From: CBDEFX01 sp965237635
Lineage (GTDB): Bacteria; Chloroflexota; Dehalococcoidia; Lucifugimonadales; CAUZJF01
NCBI GenBank assembly: GCA_965237635.1
Contig: CBDEFX010000002.1
Span: forward strand, 1,860,001 to 1,924,000
Reading direction: 5' to 3'
DNA length: 64,000 nucleotides
This document shows, one piece after another, positions 51,223-60,180 of the stretch; within the stretch, counting starts at the first letter, position 1, and every line of letters begins with the position of its first letter. A model generated the notes under the pieces. That model worked only from the letters and a program-made list of their open reading frames with translations. It was not told the origin of the DNA and did not search any database. Position numbers and translations under genes: made by a program.

Positions 51223-51840
51223 ATGGAGACCCCAGCCTTCGCTTCTCCGTACAGCCCGAATACTGCCGCCGACCGGAGAAGCATGCTCGATGCTATCGGC
51301 GCTACGTCGGCGGCGGAGTTCTTCGAAGACACCCCTAGCCGGTTCCGCAACCCCCAGCTAGATATCTCGGGCCCGTTCTCGGAGTTCGAGCTGAGGCGCG
51401 AGATCGAGGGTCTAGCGAAGCGAAACGCTGTGCCGGGCGACTACTCCTGTTTCCTCGGAGCCGGGTCATACCGTCACCATGTCCCCACCGTCGTGCGCCA
51501 TATTGCGAGCCGGGGCGAGTACATGACCGCCTACACACCCTACCAGCCGGAGGTTGCCCAGGGAACGCTGCAGACGACCTATGAATTTCAGTCGCTGGTC
51601 TGCCAGCTGACCGGTATGGAGGTAGCCAACGCCGGGATGTACGACGGAGCGACCGCGCTTGCTGAGGCCGCCCTGATGGCCGCTCGGATAACAAAGCGGT
51701 CGCGGATAGCGGAAGAGATGGACGAACTCGCTCAATCGTGCGAGTCACGTCCGTTCCCTCGAACCACGGGCCAGCAGAGCGAGACGTCGAAAACGCAACG
51801 GCCCCGATCGATGGCGATTCTGTATAGCTCCCGTAGCTGA
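51223..51840 (+). pseudogene. gcvPA: Glycine dehydrogenase subunit 1 (gcvPA), truncated
   Basis: The first ~165 residues match GcvPA: SPNTAADRRSMLDAIGATSA, FLGAGSYRHHVPTVVRHIAS, YTPYQPEVAQGTLQTTYEFQ and MYDGATALAEAALMAAR. After KRSRIA the sequence turns into unrelated text and stops, although the family is about 450 residues. The downstream part of gcvPA and all of gcvPB are missing here, and mobA follows directly. A deletion joining gcvPA to mobA is the simplest reading. The protein would be inactive unless the lost parts are encoded elsewhere. Confidence 0.88.
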
Positions 51841-51870
51841 AATGTGTTACGCTTCTCCGCGAGGCTAGCT

Positions 51871-52488
51871 ATGGGCGCAGATATGCAGGTCTCCGGGATA
51901 GTCCTTGCGGGCGGCATGAGCCGACGACTCGGGCGCAACAAGGCGATCGAGCCGATAGGCGGCGAACCTCTGCTCCAAAGGGTCATCGGGCGACTTTCGC
52001 AAGTCTCGGACGACGCCTTGGTGGTGGTCGCTGACGCGGCCCAGGGTTCGGAGCTGCCAGTATACGACCCTGTGAGGACAGCGGTGGACGTATATCCGGG
52101 GTCTGGCTCGTTGGGGGGTATCTTCACTGGGCTTTCGGCGGCCGATCGTGAATGGGGCATCGTGGTAGCCTGCGACATGCCATTCCTGAACGTGGAGTTG
52201 CTCAATCAAATGCTGTCCCTTCGGGAGAGATGCGACGCGGTAGTACCCGTGCTAAATGGACGCCCGGAACCGACCCACGCGGTATACTCCAAGGCTTGCT
52301 TGTCGTCGATCGAGCGTCGACTCAAGGCCAGCGACCTGAAAATCACGCGTTTCTTCGACGAGGTCCAGGTCAATTACATGCCCCAGCACGAGGTCGAACG
52401 AACAGACCCAGAACATCTCAGCTTCATGAACGTCAACACACAAGAGGACCTCGACCAAGCGCTGGCCCTTGTCAGTGCGGGACAATGA
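51871..52488 (+). CDS. mobA: Molybdenum cofactor guanylyltransferase MobA-like
   Basis: Adds GMP to molybdopterin to make the guanine dinucleotide form used by formate dehydrogenase. About 205 residues with VLAGGMSRRLGRNKAIEPIG, GSLGGIFTGL and ACDMPFLN. ATG 51871 is preferred (GAGG 8 nt upstream); GTG 51844 and ATG 51883 are possible. It overlaps moaD by 4 bp. Confidence 0.9.
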   Translation: MGADMQVSGIVLAGGMSRRLGRNKAIEPIGGEPLLQRVIGRLSQVSDDALVVVADAAQGSELPVYDPVRTAVDVYPGSGSLGGIFTGLSAADREWGIVVACDMPFLNVELLNQMLSLRERCDAVVPVLNGRPEPTHAVYSKACLSSIERRLKASDLKITRFFDEVQVNYMPQHEVERTDPEHLSFMNVNTQEDLDQALALVSAGQ

Positions 52489-52823
52489 ATCCGGCTTTTA
52501 GGGCAACAGCTATGGTCGCAACTAGCGAGGCATCTACGACAACGGTCTCCGTGTGGGTCGAGCTCTTCGGGCAGGCCCGCATTCTATCAGGCTGCCGGCA
52601 GGTCGAGGTCGCGATGCCCGAACGCGCCGAGGCAGGCGACATGGCAACGGCCTTGGCTGAGGCATGCCCGGAGCTCGTGGGCAAGGTCATACGCGAGGAC
52701 AGCACCGGTCTCCAAGTCAGCTACACCTTCAACCTAAACGGGACGGTGTTCGTAGACGACGAGGAGCTGCATCTGAGAGAGGGCGACTCGCTTTTGCTTT
52801 TCTCCAGCCAGGCCGGAGGGTAG
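52485..52823 (+). CDS. moaD: MoaD/ThiS family sulfur carrier
   Basis: A ~112-residue ubiquitin-fold protein ending in the Gly-Gly that is activated by adenylation (FSSQAGG). The core reads VSVWVELFGQARILSG and LNGTVFVDDEELHLREGD. It overlaps mobA (ATGA), and the aldehyde oxidoreductase starts at the next base after its stop. ATG 52512 is an alternative start. Such MoaD-like proteins beside aldehyde:ferredoxin oxidoreductase genes may serve tungstopterin synthesis. Confidence 0.88.
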   Translation: MNPAFRATAMVATSEASTTTVSVWVELFGQARILSGCRQVEVAMPERAEAGDMATALAEACPELVGKVIREDSTGLQVSYTFNLNGTVFVDDEELHLREGDSLLLFSSQAGG

Positions 52824-54671
52824 ATGTACGGCTACAACGGCCGAGCGCTGCTGGTCGACCTGACTACCCAGACCGTCCAATGGGAAACCCTGCCCGAGGA
52901 TGTCCTGCAAGAGTTCATCGGCGGCATTGGCCTGGGCACCTACCTGCTTTACAAACACTGTCCGCCGAACGTCGACCCTCTGGGCCCAGCCAACCCCTTG
53001 ATTTTCGTGACGAGCCCGCTGGTCGGAAGCAGGCTGACGACTTCCAGTAAGTTCGCAGTCGTCACCAAGTCGCCGCTGACCGGTTTCATCGGCGACTCAC
53101 TCTCCTCGAGCTTCCTGGCCACCGAGCTGAAAAAGTGCGGCTGCGACGCCCTGGTCATCAGGGGCAAAAGCCCCTTCCCTACTCTCCTTTCTATCGTCGA
53201 TGGGGCAGTCGACTTTCTTGACGGGAGCGACCTCCTCGGCCTGACCACCTCGGAGACGGAGAGGACGGTCAAGGAGCGGATGGGTCGTGGTACCAGAGTG
53301 GCCTCTATCGGCCCGGCAGGCGAAAGGCTCGTGCGGTTCGCCAGCATCGCTAACGACGGCGGGCGCCAGGCGGGCCGGACCGGCCCAGGCGCCGTCATGG
53401 GCTCCAAGAACCTGAAGGCGATCGCATTACAAGGCAGCAACTCGGTACCCGTCAACGATCCCGAGTCCCTGAACACAATAGGCAAGGACCTGACTCAGCG
53501 AAGCCTCGGCCCGGCGACCGAAAAGTATCGGACCCTAGGCACGATGGCCAACGTATCGGTGTTCAACCGGCTGGGTACACTGCCCACGCGGAACTTTCAG
53601 CAGTCGACTTTTGATGAGGCCGAAGAGGTGAGCGGCGAGGAGTTCGTCCGTTCCCACCACGTCAAGAACGCCCACTGCGCGAACTGCACCATAGGGTGCG
53701 AGCACATCATTGTCACGACAGACAACGGCACGCCTTCCGAGGGCCGAATGGAGTACGAGAGCACGTTCGCCCTCGGCCCGCTGTTGGGTATCGGGAATCC
53801 CAATGTGGTCATCCGGGCCTCCCACCTCTGCGACGAGCTTGGGATGGACACTATCAGTGCGGGCGCTACCATCGCCTGGGCGATGGAGTGCTTTGATCGC
53901 GGCGTCCTGACACACCAAGAGACCGGGGGGACCGAGCTACGCTTTGGCGACGAAGACGCGGTGATGTCCGGCCTGCGGCTAATAGCGCAAAGAGACGGTC
54001 TCGGGGACCTACTGGCCGACGGTAGCCGCACGGCGTCTCAAGTGGTTGGGAAGGGGTCCGGCGATTGGGCGATGCAGGTCAAGGGACTAGAGATGCCGGG
54101 ATACGAGCCGCGAAGCCTCAAGACTATGGCCCTCAGCCTGGCGGTCAGCACCAGAGGAGCATGCCACAACCGCTCGTCCGCCTACGAGGCCGACTTCTCT
54201 TCCAGGGTGGACCGGCTTAGCGTTGACGAGCGGCGCGGCCGCATAACCAAGGAAGGGGAGGACTTCTCTGCGGTGCTCGACTCGCTCATCTGGTGCAAGT
54301 TCCTGCGCAAGGCGTTCGACGAATTCTACGACGAGTCGGCCGCTATCTACGAGCACGTTACGGGCTGGCCGATGACTCCCGACCAGCTGAAGCAGGCGGG
54401 GGAGCGCATCAACAACCTCAAGAAACTATTCAACATCCGAGAGGGCTGGGTGCGATCGGACGACACGCTGCCGCCTCGCGTGCTCCAAGAGAAGCTGCCA
54501 ACGGGCGTAGCGCGCGGCGTCGGCCTGAGCCGCGAAGACCTTGACATGATGATTGGCGGGTACTATCAGGCGCGAGACTGGACTGAGGACGGTCAGGTGC
54601 CGGACAGCAAGGCGCGCGAGCTGGGGCTGGCGGACTTGGTGAGTGAGCCAGTGCCGGCGGGCAACCGGTAA
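52824..54671 (+). CDS. aor: Aldehyde:ferredoxin oxidoreductase (tungsten enzyme family)
   Basis: A 615-residue enzyme of the AOR family, which binds a tungsten bis-pterin cofactor and one 4Fe-4S cluster. N-terminal VDLTTQTVQWETLPEDVL and GGIGLGTYLLYK, the pterin loop GGRQAGRTGPGAVMGSKNLKA, cluster cysteines CANCTIGC (~residues 287-294) and a fourth Cys in SLIWCKF are visible. It would oxidise an aldehyde to an acid or run in reverse. Adjacent mobA/moaD and two moeA genes supply its cofactor. Confidence 0.95.
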   Translation: MYGYNGRALLVDLTTQTVQWETLPEDVLQEFIGGIGLGTYLLYKHCPPNVDPLGPANPLIFVTSPLVGSRLTTSSKFAVVTKSPLTGFIGDSLSSSFLATELKKCGCDALVIRGKSPFPTLLSIVDGAVDFLDGSDLLGLTTSETERTVKERMGRGTRVASIGPAGERLVRFASIANDGGRQAGRTGPGAVMGSKNLKAIALQGSNSVPVNDPESLNTIGKDLTQRSLGPATEKYRTLGTMANVSVFNRLGTLPTRNFQQSTFDEAEEVSGEEFVRSHHVKNAHCANCTIGCEHIIVTTDNGTPSEGRMEYESTFALGPLLGIGNPNVVIRASHLCDELGMDTISAGATIAWAMECFDRGVLTHQETGGTELRFGDEDAVMSGLRLIAQRDGLGDLLADGSRTASQVVGKGSGDWAMQVKGLEMPGYEPRSLKTMALSLAVSTRGACHNRSSAYEADFSSRVDRLSVDERRGRITKEGEDFSAVLDSLIWCKFLRKAFDEFYDESAAIYEHVTGWPMTPDQLKQAGERINNLKKLFNIREGWVRSDDTLPPRVLQEKLPTGVARGVGLSREDLDMMIGGYYQARDWTEDGQVPDSKARELGLADLVSEPVPAGNR

Positions 54672-54675
54672 AGAA

Positions 54676-54720
54676 GTCCCTCGATACGTCCCGATTCCAA
54701 ATCGGGACTACTCGGGATAT
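54676..54720. repeat. Dispersed intergenic repeat, family 1, copy 2
   Basis: GTCCCTCGATACGTCCCGAT with a partner ATCGGGACTACTCGGGAT; the arms TCCCGAT and ATCGGGA pair. A truncated half-copy (CCGAATCGGACCAATCGGGA) follows at about 54751-54770. It lies between aor and nuoE. Confidence 0.85.
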
Positions 54721-54794
54721 TCAGGCAGGGCCTCTACGGCACGTGCGACCCCGAATCGGACCAATCGGGATGTTACGAACATAGCGAGGTCAAG

Positions 54795-55262
54795 TTGGTG
54801 ACAGACCAGAAATCGCTTCGAGCGGCGCTTCGCGAAAAGTTTCCCAGGGACCACGGCCAGCTACTTCCAGCACTTCACTTTCTTCAGCACGAGTTCGGCT
54901 ATCTTCCAGACTGGGCGATGGAGGTCGTCGGGTGGCACCTGGGCATACCCGCCAGCGAGGTGTACGGCGCAGCGACCAGCTATACCGAGTTCAGGGTCGA
55001 GGAGCCGGGGACCCACGTCCTGAGGGTATGTACCGGGCTTAGCTGCTGGACTAACGGGGGCAGCGAGCTGTTGGGCAAGGTGGTCGACAAACTACAAGTC
55101 CATCCTGGAGAGACGACTCCGGACGGCATGGTTACGTTTGAAGAAACGGCCTGTGGATACCTGTGCGCGGTCGCGCCAGCCGTTGAGTGGGACGGCAAGT
55201 GGACCGGGCGCGCCACTACCAAGTCGGTCACAGGCTTTCTTCGAGAGGCGACCAATTCATGA
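54795..55262 (+). CDS. nuoE: NuoE-like 2Fe-2S subunit of NAD-dependent formate dehydrogenase
   Basis: A 155-residue thioredoxin-like ferredoxin. The 2Fe-2S ligands are Cys79, Cys84, Cys120 and Cys124 (VCTGLSCWTNG and ACGYLCAVAP). LPALHFLQHEFGYLPDWAME is the typical helical start. Start is TTG 54795 or GTG 54798. With the NuoF-like and FdhA proteins it should form a soluble formate dehydrogenase or, less likely, part of a hydrogenase. Confidence 0.92.
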   Translation: MVTDQKSLRAALREKFPRDHGQLLPALHFLQHEFGYLPDWAMEVVGWHLGIPASEVYGAATSYTEFRVEEPGTHVLRVCTGLSCWTNGGSELLGKVVDKLQVHPGETTPDGMVTFEETACGYLCAVAPAVEWDGKWTGRATTKSVTGFLREATNS

Positions 55263-56860
55263 CTGTCAATGTTGCAGATCGGCTCGAGGTGCTCAGGCAG
55301 GCCGCGCGAGAGCACTTGGACGAGACGCGCGCCGGTAAGACCAGAGTCGTGGTCGAGGTCGGCCACTGCTCGCAGTCGGTCGGTGCCGAGGAAGTGGCGA
55401 CATCGCTAGCGGCCTCGATTCCTGACGATGCCTTCCTCGTTGTGGCAGGGTGCGATGGCGCATGCTTCCAGGCCCCGAAGGTCGTGGTGTCATACGACTC
55501 GGGCGACCAGCGCGTTCTCACCCAAATTGATGTTGCCGAGGCTAAGAATCTCGCTAGCTCGTTGCCTATTGGCCAAGAGGGTGCCAGCCAAACCGAGGAA
55601 GCGTTCTTCAGCAACCAGAAACGCATCGCCCTGGACCTCTGCGGAGAGATCGACAGTACGGGTCTCAACGACTACCTGCTTCATGGAGGGTATGAAGGCC
55701 TCGCCCACGCGTTGTCCATGACGCCGGAAGAGGTGATTGAGGAGGTGAAGGCGTCGGGTCTGAGAGGCAGAGGCGGGGCATACTTCCCTGCCGCGCTGAA
55801 GTGGGAGGGCGCTCGCAAGGTAGACGCTGACAACAGGTATCTAGTCGTCAACTCGGAGGAGGGCGAGCCGGGCATATTCAAAGACCGCCACCTGATGGAG
55901 GGGGTGCCTCATCGCATCGTCGAGGGCACGATCATCGCAGCATACGCCTCTGGTGTAGACCAGGCGTATATATACATCAACGCCGAGGCCAATCTCTCCG
56001 CTGAGAGGATGGACAACGCACTCCAGGGAGCCTATGAGGCCAGCCTTGTTGGTGAAAACGTCCTGGGGTCCGGCTTCAACCTGAACATTGAGGTCCGGCG
56101 CGGTGCCGGGGGTTACGTCTGTGGCGAAGAGACTACGATGCTCAACACGATGGAGGGCTATCGCCGTGAGCCGCGTCTCAGACCACCCTTCCCTACCCAA
56201 GCGGGGCTATGGGCCAAGCCAACCGTGATTAACAATACGGAGACGCTGGCCAGCGTACCGTTTATTCTTGCTAACGGTGCGGCTGCCTTCGCTGAAATCG
56301 GCACCGAGGACGCCAAGGGCACCAAGATCGTCAGCCTAAGCGGGTCGGTGCGCAAGCCAGGGATAGTCGAAGTCCCGATGGGGACGACGCTACGCGAGAT
56401 CCTCTACGAACTAGGTGAGGGACCTCCGTCCGGGCGGACCCTGACGGCCGTCGCCGTCGGAGGGCCGTCGAGTGGGGTATTTCCGACGTCGATGCTGGAT
56501 TCGCCCATCGGCCCTGGGCTGCTCCACGAATCAGGCGTGATGCTGGGTGCAGGGGGCGTTATCGCGTTGGACGAACGCGTCGGAGTGGTGGAGGTGGTGC
56601 GCCGGCTGGCCGCGTATAATGCGGCCGAGTCATGCGGCAAGTGCACGCCCTGCCGGGAGGGAACGCCCCGAATGGTGGATGCGATAGACCGCCTGATGTC
56701 GGAACGCGGCTCGCCGGCAGACCTGGACGAGCTGAGACACCTGGCGGAGGTCGTAGGGCTGGCCTCCCTCTGCGGTCTGGGTCAGGCAGCAGGCGCGCCG
56801 ATCAACAGCGCCCTGCACTTCTTCGGTGAAGAGCTGGCGATGTTGGCGGGGGTCAGCTAG
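55259..56860 (+). CDS. nuoF: NuoF-like NADH-binding flavoprotein subunit
   Basis: A 533-residue subunit that passes electrons to NAD through FMN. It has an N-terminal thioredoxin-like domain with GHCSQSVGAEEV and GCDGACFQAP, the NADH/FMN domain GLRGRGGAYFPAALKW and NSEEGEPGIFKDRHLM, a SLBB segment and the 4Fe-4S motif SCGKCTPCREGTPRM. ATG 55259 overlaps the nuoE stop (ATGA); the longer frame is not needed. It precedes the toxin-antitoxin pair and fdhA. Confidence 0.94.
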   Translation: MTVNVADRLEVLRQAAREHLDETRAGKTRVVVEVGHCSQSVGAEEVATSLAASIPDDAFLVVAGCDGACFQAPKVVVSYDSGDQRVLTQIDVAEAKNLASSLPIGQEGASQTEEAFFSNQKRIALDLCGEIDSTGLNDYLLHGGYEGLAHALSMTPEEVIEEVKASGLRGRGGAYFPAALKWEGARKVDADNRYLVVNSEEGEPGIFKDRHLMEGVPHRIVEGTIIAAYASGVDQAYIYINAEANLSAERMDNALQGAYEASLVGENVLGSGFNLNIEVRRGAGGYVCGEETTMLNTMEGYRREPRLRPPFPTQAGLWAKPTVINNTETLASVPFILANGAAAFAEIGTEDAKGTKIVSLSGSVRKPGIVEVPMGTTLREILYELGEGPPSGRTLTAVAVGGPSSGVFPTSMLDSPIGPGLLHESGVMLGAGGVIALDERVGVVEVVRRLAAYNAAESCGKCTPCREGTPRMVDAIDRLMSERGSPADLDELRHLAEVVGLASLCGLGQAAGAPINSALHFFGEELAMLAGVS

Positions 56861-56883
56861 ACTTCGCTAGAAGGAGGCTGAGA

Positions 56884-57087
56884 TTGGCTCAGGCAAAAAG
56901 ACGGTTCCTGGTGGACGAAAATGGACGTAGAACTTCAGTAGTTCTGCCTATAGGGGAGTTTCAGGAGCTAATGGAAGATCTGGAAGATTTGGCAGTCATA
57001 GCAGAAAGGAACGAAGAGCCGGCCGAATCTCTTGAAGCAGTGAAAAAGAGGCTGGAAGCCAAGTGGCTGAATACAGGGTCGAGCTAA
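56884..57087 (+). CDS. Antitoxin, RelB/Phd-like
   Basis: A 67-residue acidic protein (SVVLPIGEFQELMEDLEDLA then a charged helix EAVKKRLEAKW) typical of type II antitoxins with a short beta start. It uses TTG 56884 with a strong AAGGAGG site 8 nt upstream. The toxin gene overlaps it by 25 bp. It would bind the toxin and repress transcription. Confidence 0.85.
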   Translation: MAQAKRRFLVDENGRRTSVVLPIGEFQELMEDLEDLAVIAERNEEPAESLEAVKKRLEAKWLNTGSS

Positions 57088-57323
57088 AGCGCTCCGCCGC
57101 CCAAGAGCTAGAGGCCCTCCAGCCCAGGTTAGCCAGACGGATCTTCGAATCCATACAGAAGCTAGGCAACGAACCGAGACCGCGACAGTCCCGAAAGCTG
57201 GTTGGGAGCGTGAGTTCCTACCGTCTCAGAGTCAGCACCTATAGGGTGCTGTATCAAATCGACGACACGGAGATGAAAATAACCATATTCGCTATCGGTC
57301 ATCGCAGGGAGATCTATCGGTAG
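57063..57323 (+). CDS. RelE/ParE family toxin
   Basis: An 86-residue protein with the RelE fold: YRVELKRSAAQELEALQPRL, PRQSRKLVGSVSSYRLRVST, YRVLYQIDD and GHRREIYR. The basic residues of the C-terminal strand match mRNA-cleaving RelE proteins. Start is GTG 57063 inside the antitoxin gene. Its insertion between nuoF and fdhA is unusual. Confidence 0.9.
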   Translation: MAEYRVELKRSAAQELEALQPRLARRIFESIQKLGNEPRPRQSRKLVGSVSSYRLRVSTYRVLYQIDDTEMKITIFAIGHRREIYR

Positions 57324-57355
57324 CCTCTTCTGAATTCGATTTCTGAAAGGCCGCG

Positions 57356-60109
57356 ATGAACATTGCACTCGAGATAGACGGGAACAAGGTCGAGGCGCAC
57401 GCCGGGGCGTCAGTCTTGGACGCCATCAATGCGTCGGGCACCTATGTGCCACAGCTGTGCAAGGACCCGGACATGAAGCCGATTGGCGCCTGCCGCACGT
57501 GCCTTGTACAGGTCGAGGGTACCCGCGGGTTCCCGGCGTCGTGCTCTGTGCCGGTGTCCGACGGCATGCAGGTCTGGACCGACACGCCGCAGGTGCGCGC
57601 CATACGAAAGGGCGTGCTGGAGCTCACTCAGTCTATGGTCGGTGGCAATGGCAACGGCTCGGTCCATAAAGAGCTGACCATCGCCGCCAGGCACCATGAC
57701 CTGGAGAGACCTCGCTGGTCGAGCCGGGGGCGCGAGCCGGTCGATGCCAGCAACCCGGTCTTCAATATCGCGATGGACGACTGCATTTTGTGCGGCCGGT
57801 GCGCGCAGGCCTGCCAGGACGGCCACCAGTTCATAGGAGCCATCGACCTCCTAGGCAGCGGCCAGACCAGCCGCATCGGCACCTTCATGGACAAGCCGCT
57901 GGTAGAGTCGGTCTGCACTACCTGCGGGCAGTGCCTATCGGTCTGCCCCACCGGCGCCATAGAGGTCAAGGCTCCGGTCGAGAACGTCGCCAGGACGGTG
58001 ACGACCACCTGCCCTTACTGTGGCGTCGGATGTGGGGTCAACGCCCAGGTCGACGAAAACGAGCGGATCATCGCGATGCTGGACGACCCAGACAACCAGT
58101 CAAGCGTTGGTATGCTTTGTGTCAAAGGTCGGTTCGGGTATACATTCGTCCACCACCAAGACCGGCTCACGACGCCGCTAATCCGGGAGAACGGGCAGTT
58201 CAGGTCGGCCTCCTGGGACGAAGCGCTGGACTACGTGGCCGAGCGCCTTTCGGAGTACCGTGGCGACTCGTTCGCGACCCTATGCTCGGCGAAGGCTACC
58301 AACGAGGACGGCTACGTGCAGCAGAAACTCGCCCGGCTGGTCATGCAGACGAACAACATCGACCACTGCACCCGTCTGTGCCACTCGCCGTCGGTCGAGG
58401 CCATGCTCACGTCGCTGGGGAGCGGCGCCACCAGCAACTCCTATATCGACTACGAGGAGGCAGGCTGCCTGGTCATCATCGGGTCGGACGCCAACTCCAA
58501 CCACCCAGTGGCCGCCTCCCGAATGCGCCGAGCCGTCATCGAGCGAGGCGCGAAGCTGATCGTCATCAACCCGCGGCGGATAGAGATGTGCGACTTCGCC
58601 GACCTGTGGCTGAGGCCGAGGCCGGGTACCGACGTCGCGCTCCTCAACGCCATGGCAAAGGTAGTCCTGGACGAAGGGCTAATGGACGAGCAGTTTGTCC
58701 GGGAACGGACCGAGGGGTTCGAAGAGTGGCGGACCGTGGTCGACAAGTACGACCTCGAAAACGCCGAGAAGACAACCGGCGTACCGGCCAACGACATCGC
58801 GCAGGCGGCTCGCATCTACGCCAGCCCGCCGTTTAGCGGTTCGTGTTTGATCTGGGGCATGGGCATCACCCAGCACACGAACGGGACAGCAAACGCCCAC
58901 GGCCTCCTTAACCTGGCGTTCGTAGCGGGCCAGCTTGGGAGGCCGGGCTCTGGAATCTCACCGCTCCGAGGGCAGAACAACGTGCAGGGCTGCGGCGACG
59001 CCGGATGCCTGCCCAACGCGTTCCCAGGCTATCAGACACTCAACGAAGCCAGCGTCGGAAAGTTCGAGGAGGCGTGGGGGAACCACGCTCTGCCCCAGGA
59101 GAAGGGCCTGGTGGTAACCGATATGGTCGAGGCCGCGCTCGACGGTAGGGTCAAGGCGATGTACATCACCGGGGAGAACCCCCTGTTAAGCGAGCCCGAT
59201 CTTCATCATGCCGAGAAGGCGTTCAAGAACCTGGAGTTCCTGGTGGTGCAGGACATCTTTATGCACGAGACCGCGGAGGTCGCCGACGTCATCCTGCCCG
59301 CCACCACATTTGCTGAGAAAGACGGCACGTTCACGAATAGCGAGCGCCGGGTACAGCGGGTCAGGAAGGTGGTCGAGCCCGTCGGCCAGAGCCGGCCGGA
59401 CTGGGACATCCTGTCAGACCTCGGTAGGCGCATGAGCCGGCGCATGGACCTAGGGATGGAGAACGAGTTCACATACGGCCGCCCCTCGGAGATATGGGAC
59501 GAGATGGCCGGACTGATGCCCATCGTACAGGGCATTTCTTACCAGCGGCTCGACGCAGAGGGCGGAATCCAGTGGCCATGTCCCACGCCGGACCACCCCG
59601 GCACCCGCTACCTCTACGAGAAAGATTTTCCAATTGGGCCCCGGGCAAAATTTGTGCCGTTCGAACAGGGGCCCCAAGCGGAGGAGCTACCCACCAAGCG
59701 GTTCCCGCTCATACTCAACACCGGCCGCATCCTGTACCACTGGCACGGCGGCACGATAACTAAACGCGCCTCGGGACTGCTGGCTCGCTCACCGGAGTTG
59801 GAGATAGCCTTGAGTGCCGAAGACGGTGAGCGCTACGGAGTCGCGGACGGAGAGTGGATCAGGCTGCGGTCCAGGCGAGGCGATCTGGAGGGCAGGGCCA
59901 AGTACACGGACAAGATGCGCGCCGGCGAGGTCTTCGTGCCCTTCGTCAAGCTCCAGGCACACGCCGCCAACTTCCTGACCAACTCGGCATTCGACCCGAA
60001 CTCCAAGATACCGGAGTACAAAGTCTGCGCGGTCCGTATAGAAAGGATCGACGGCGGGAGCTCCAGGCGAGCCAAGCAAGAGAGAGCCACAGTTGGTGAC
60101 CGGAGTTAG
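57356..60109 (+). CDS. fdhA: Formate dehydrogenase alpha subunit (molybdenum/tungsten, NuoG-like N terminus)
   Basis: A 917-residue catalytic subunit. The N-terminal 2Fe-2S domain has Cys35, 46, 49 and 63. Two 4Fe-4S sites follow (CILCGRCAQAC at ~143 and CTTCGQCLSVC at ~187), then the molybdopterin oxidoreductase 4Fe-4S site CPYCGVGCGV...MLCVKG (219-255). The active-site Cys is in CTRLCHSP (~342), so it is the cysteine and not the selenocysteine form. A molydopterin dinucleotide-binding C-domain ends it. With NuoE and NuoF it interconverts formate and CO2 with NAD(H). Fhs upstream could use the formate. Confidence 0.95.
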   Translation: MNIALEIDGNKVEAHAGASVLDAINASGTYVPQLCKDPDMKPIGACRTCLVQVEGTRGFPASCSVPVSDGMQVWTDTPQVRAIRKGVLELTQSMVGGNGNGSVHKELTIAARHHDLERPRWSSRGREPVDASNPVFNIAMDDCILCGRCAQACQDGHQFIGAIDLLGSGQTSRIGTFMDKPLVESVCTTCGQCLSVCPTGAIEVKAPVENVARTVTTTCPYCGVGCGVNAQVDENERIIAMLDDPDNQSSVGMLCVKGRFGYTFVHHQDRLTTPLIRENGQFRSASWDEALDYVAERLSEYRGDSFATLCSAKATNEDGYVQQKLARLVMQTNNIDHCTRLCHSPSVEAMLTSLGSGATSNSYIDYEEAGCLVIIGSDANSNHPVAASRMRRAVIERGAKLIVINPRRIEMCDFADLWLRPRPGTDVALLNAMAKVVLDEGLMDEQFVRERTEGFEEWRTVVDKYDLENAEKTTGVPANDIAQAARIYASPPFSGSCLIWGMGITQHTNGTANAHGLLNLAFVAGQLGRPGSGISPLRGQNNVQGCGDAGCLPNAFPGYQTLNEASVGKFEEAWGNHALPQEKGLVVTDMVEAALDGRVKAMYITGENPLLSEPDLHHAEKAFKNLEFLVVQDIFMHETAEVADVILPATTFAEKDGTFTNSERRVQRVRKVVEPVGQSRPDWDILSDLGRRMSRRMDLGMENEFTYGRPSEIWDEMAGLMPIVQGISYQRLDAEGGIQWPCPTPDHPGTRYLYEKDFPIGPRAKFVPFEQGPQAEELPTKRFPLILNTGRILYHWHGGTITKRASGLLARSPELEIALSAEDGERYGVADGEWIRLRSRRGDLEGRAKYTDKMRAGEVFVPFVKLQAHAANFLTNSAFDPNSKIPEYKVCAVRIERIDGGSSRRAKQERATVGDRS

Positions 60110-60130
60110 CGATGGAACGTTCCGGTCACC
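60095..60130. terminator. Inverted repeat spanning the fdhA stop codon
   Basis: Perfect 10-bp arms GGTGACCGGA (60095-60104) and TCCGGTCACC (60121-60130) with a 16-bp loop that itself contains GGAACGTT. The left arm lies in the last codons of fdhA, and TTAAA follows the right arm. It may be a terminator or an RNA-stabilising hairpin. Confidence 0.6.
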
Positions 60131-60180
60131 TTAAACCCCCACTCCGCTAAGCGGACAGGCCCTTCTCATGCGCTTCGTAG

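Noticed and set aside
52152..52823. 223-residue frame covering the end of mobA and moaD
   Set aside because: Only the part from 52485 is real (MoaD); the first ~110 codons are an off-frame reading of mobA.
40000..60000. CRISPR array or phage genes
   Set aside because: No regularly spaced repeats, no cas genes and no phage structural genes are visible in this or any part of the window.
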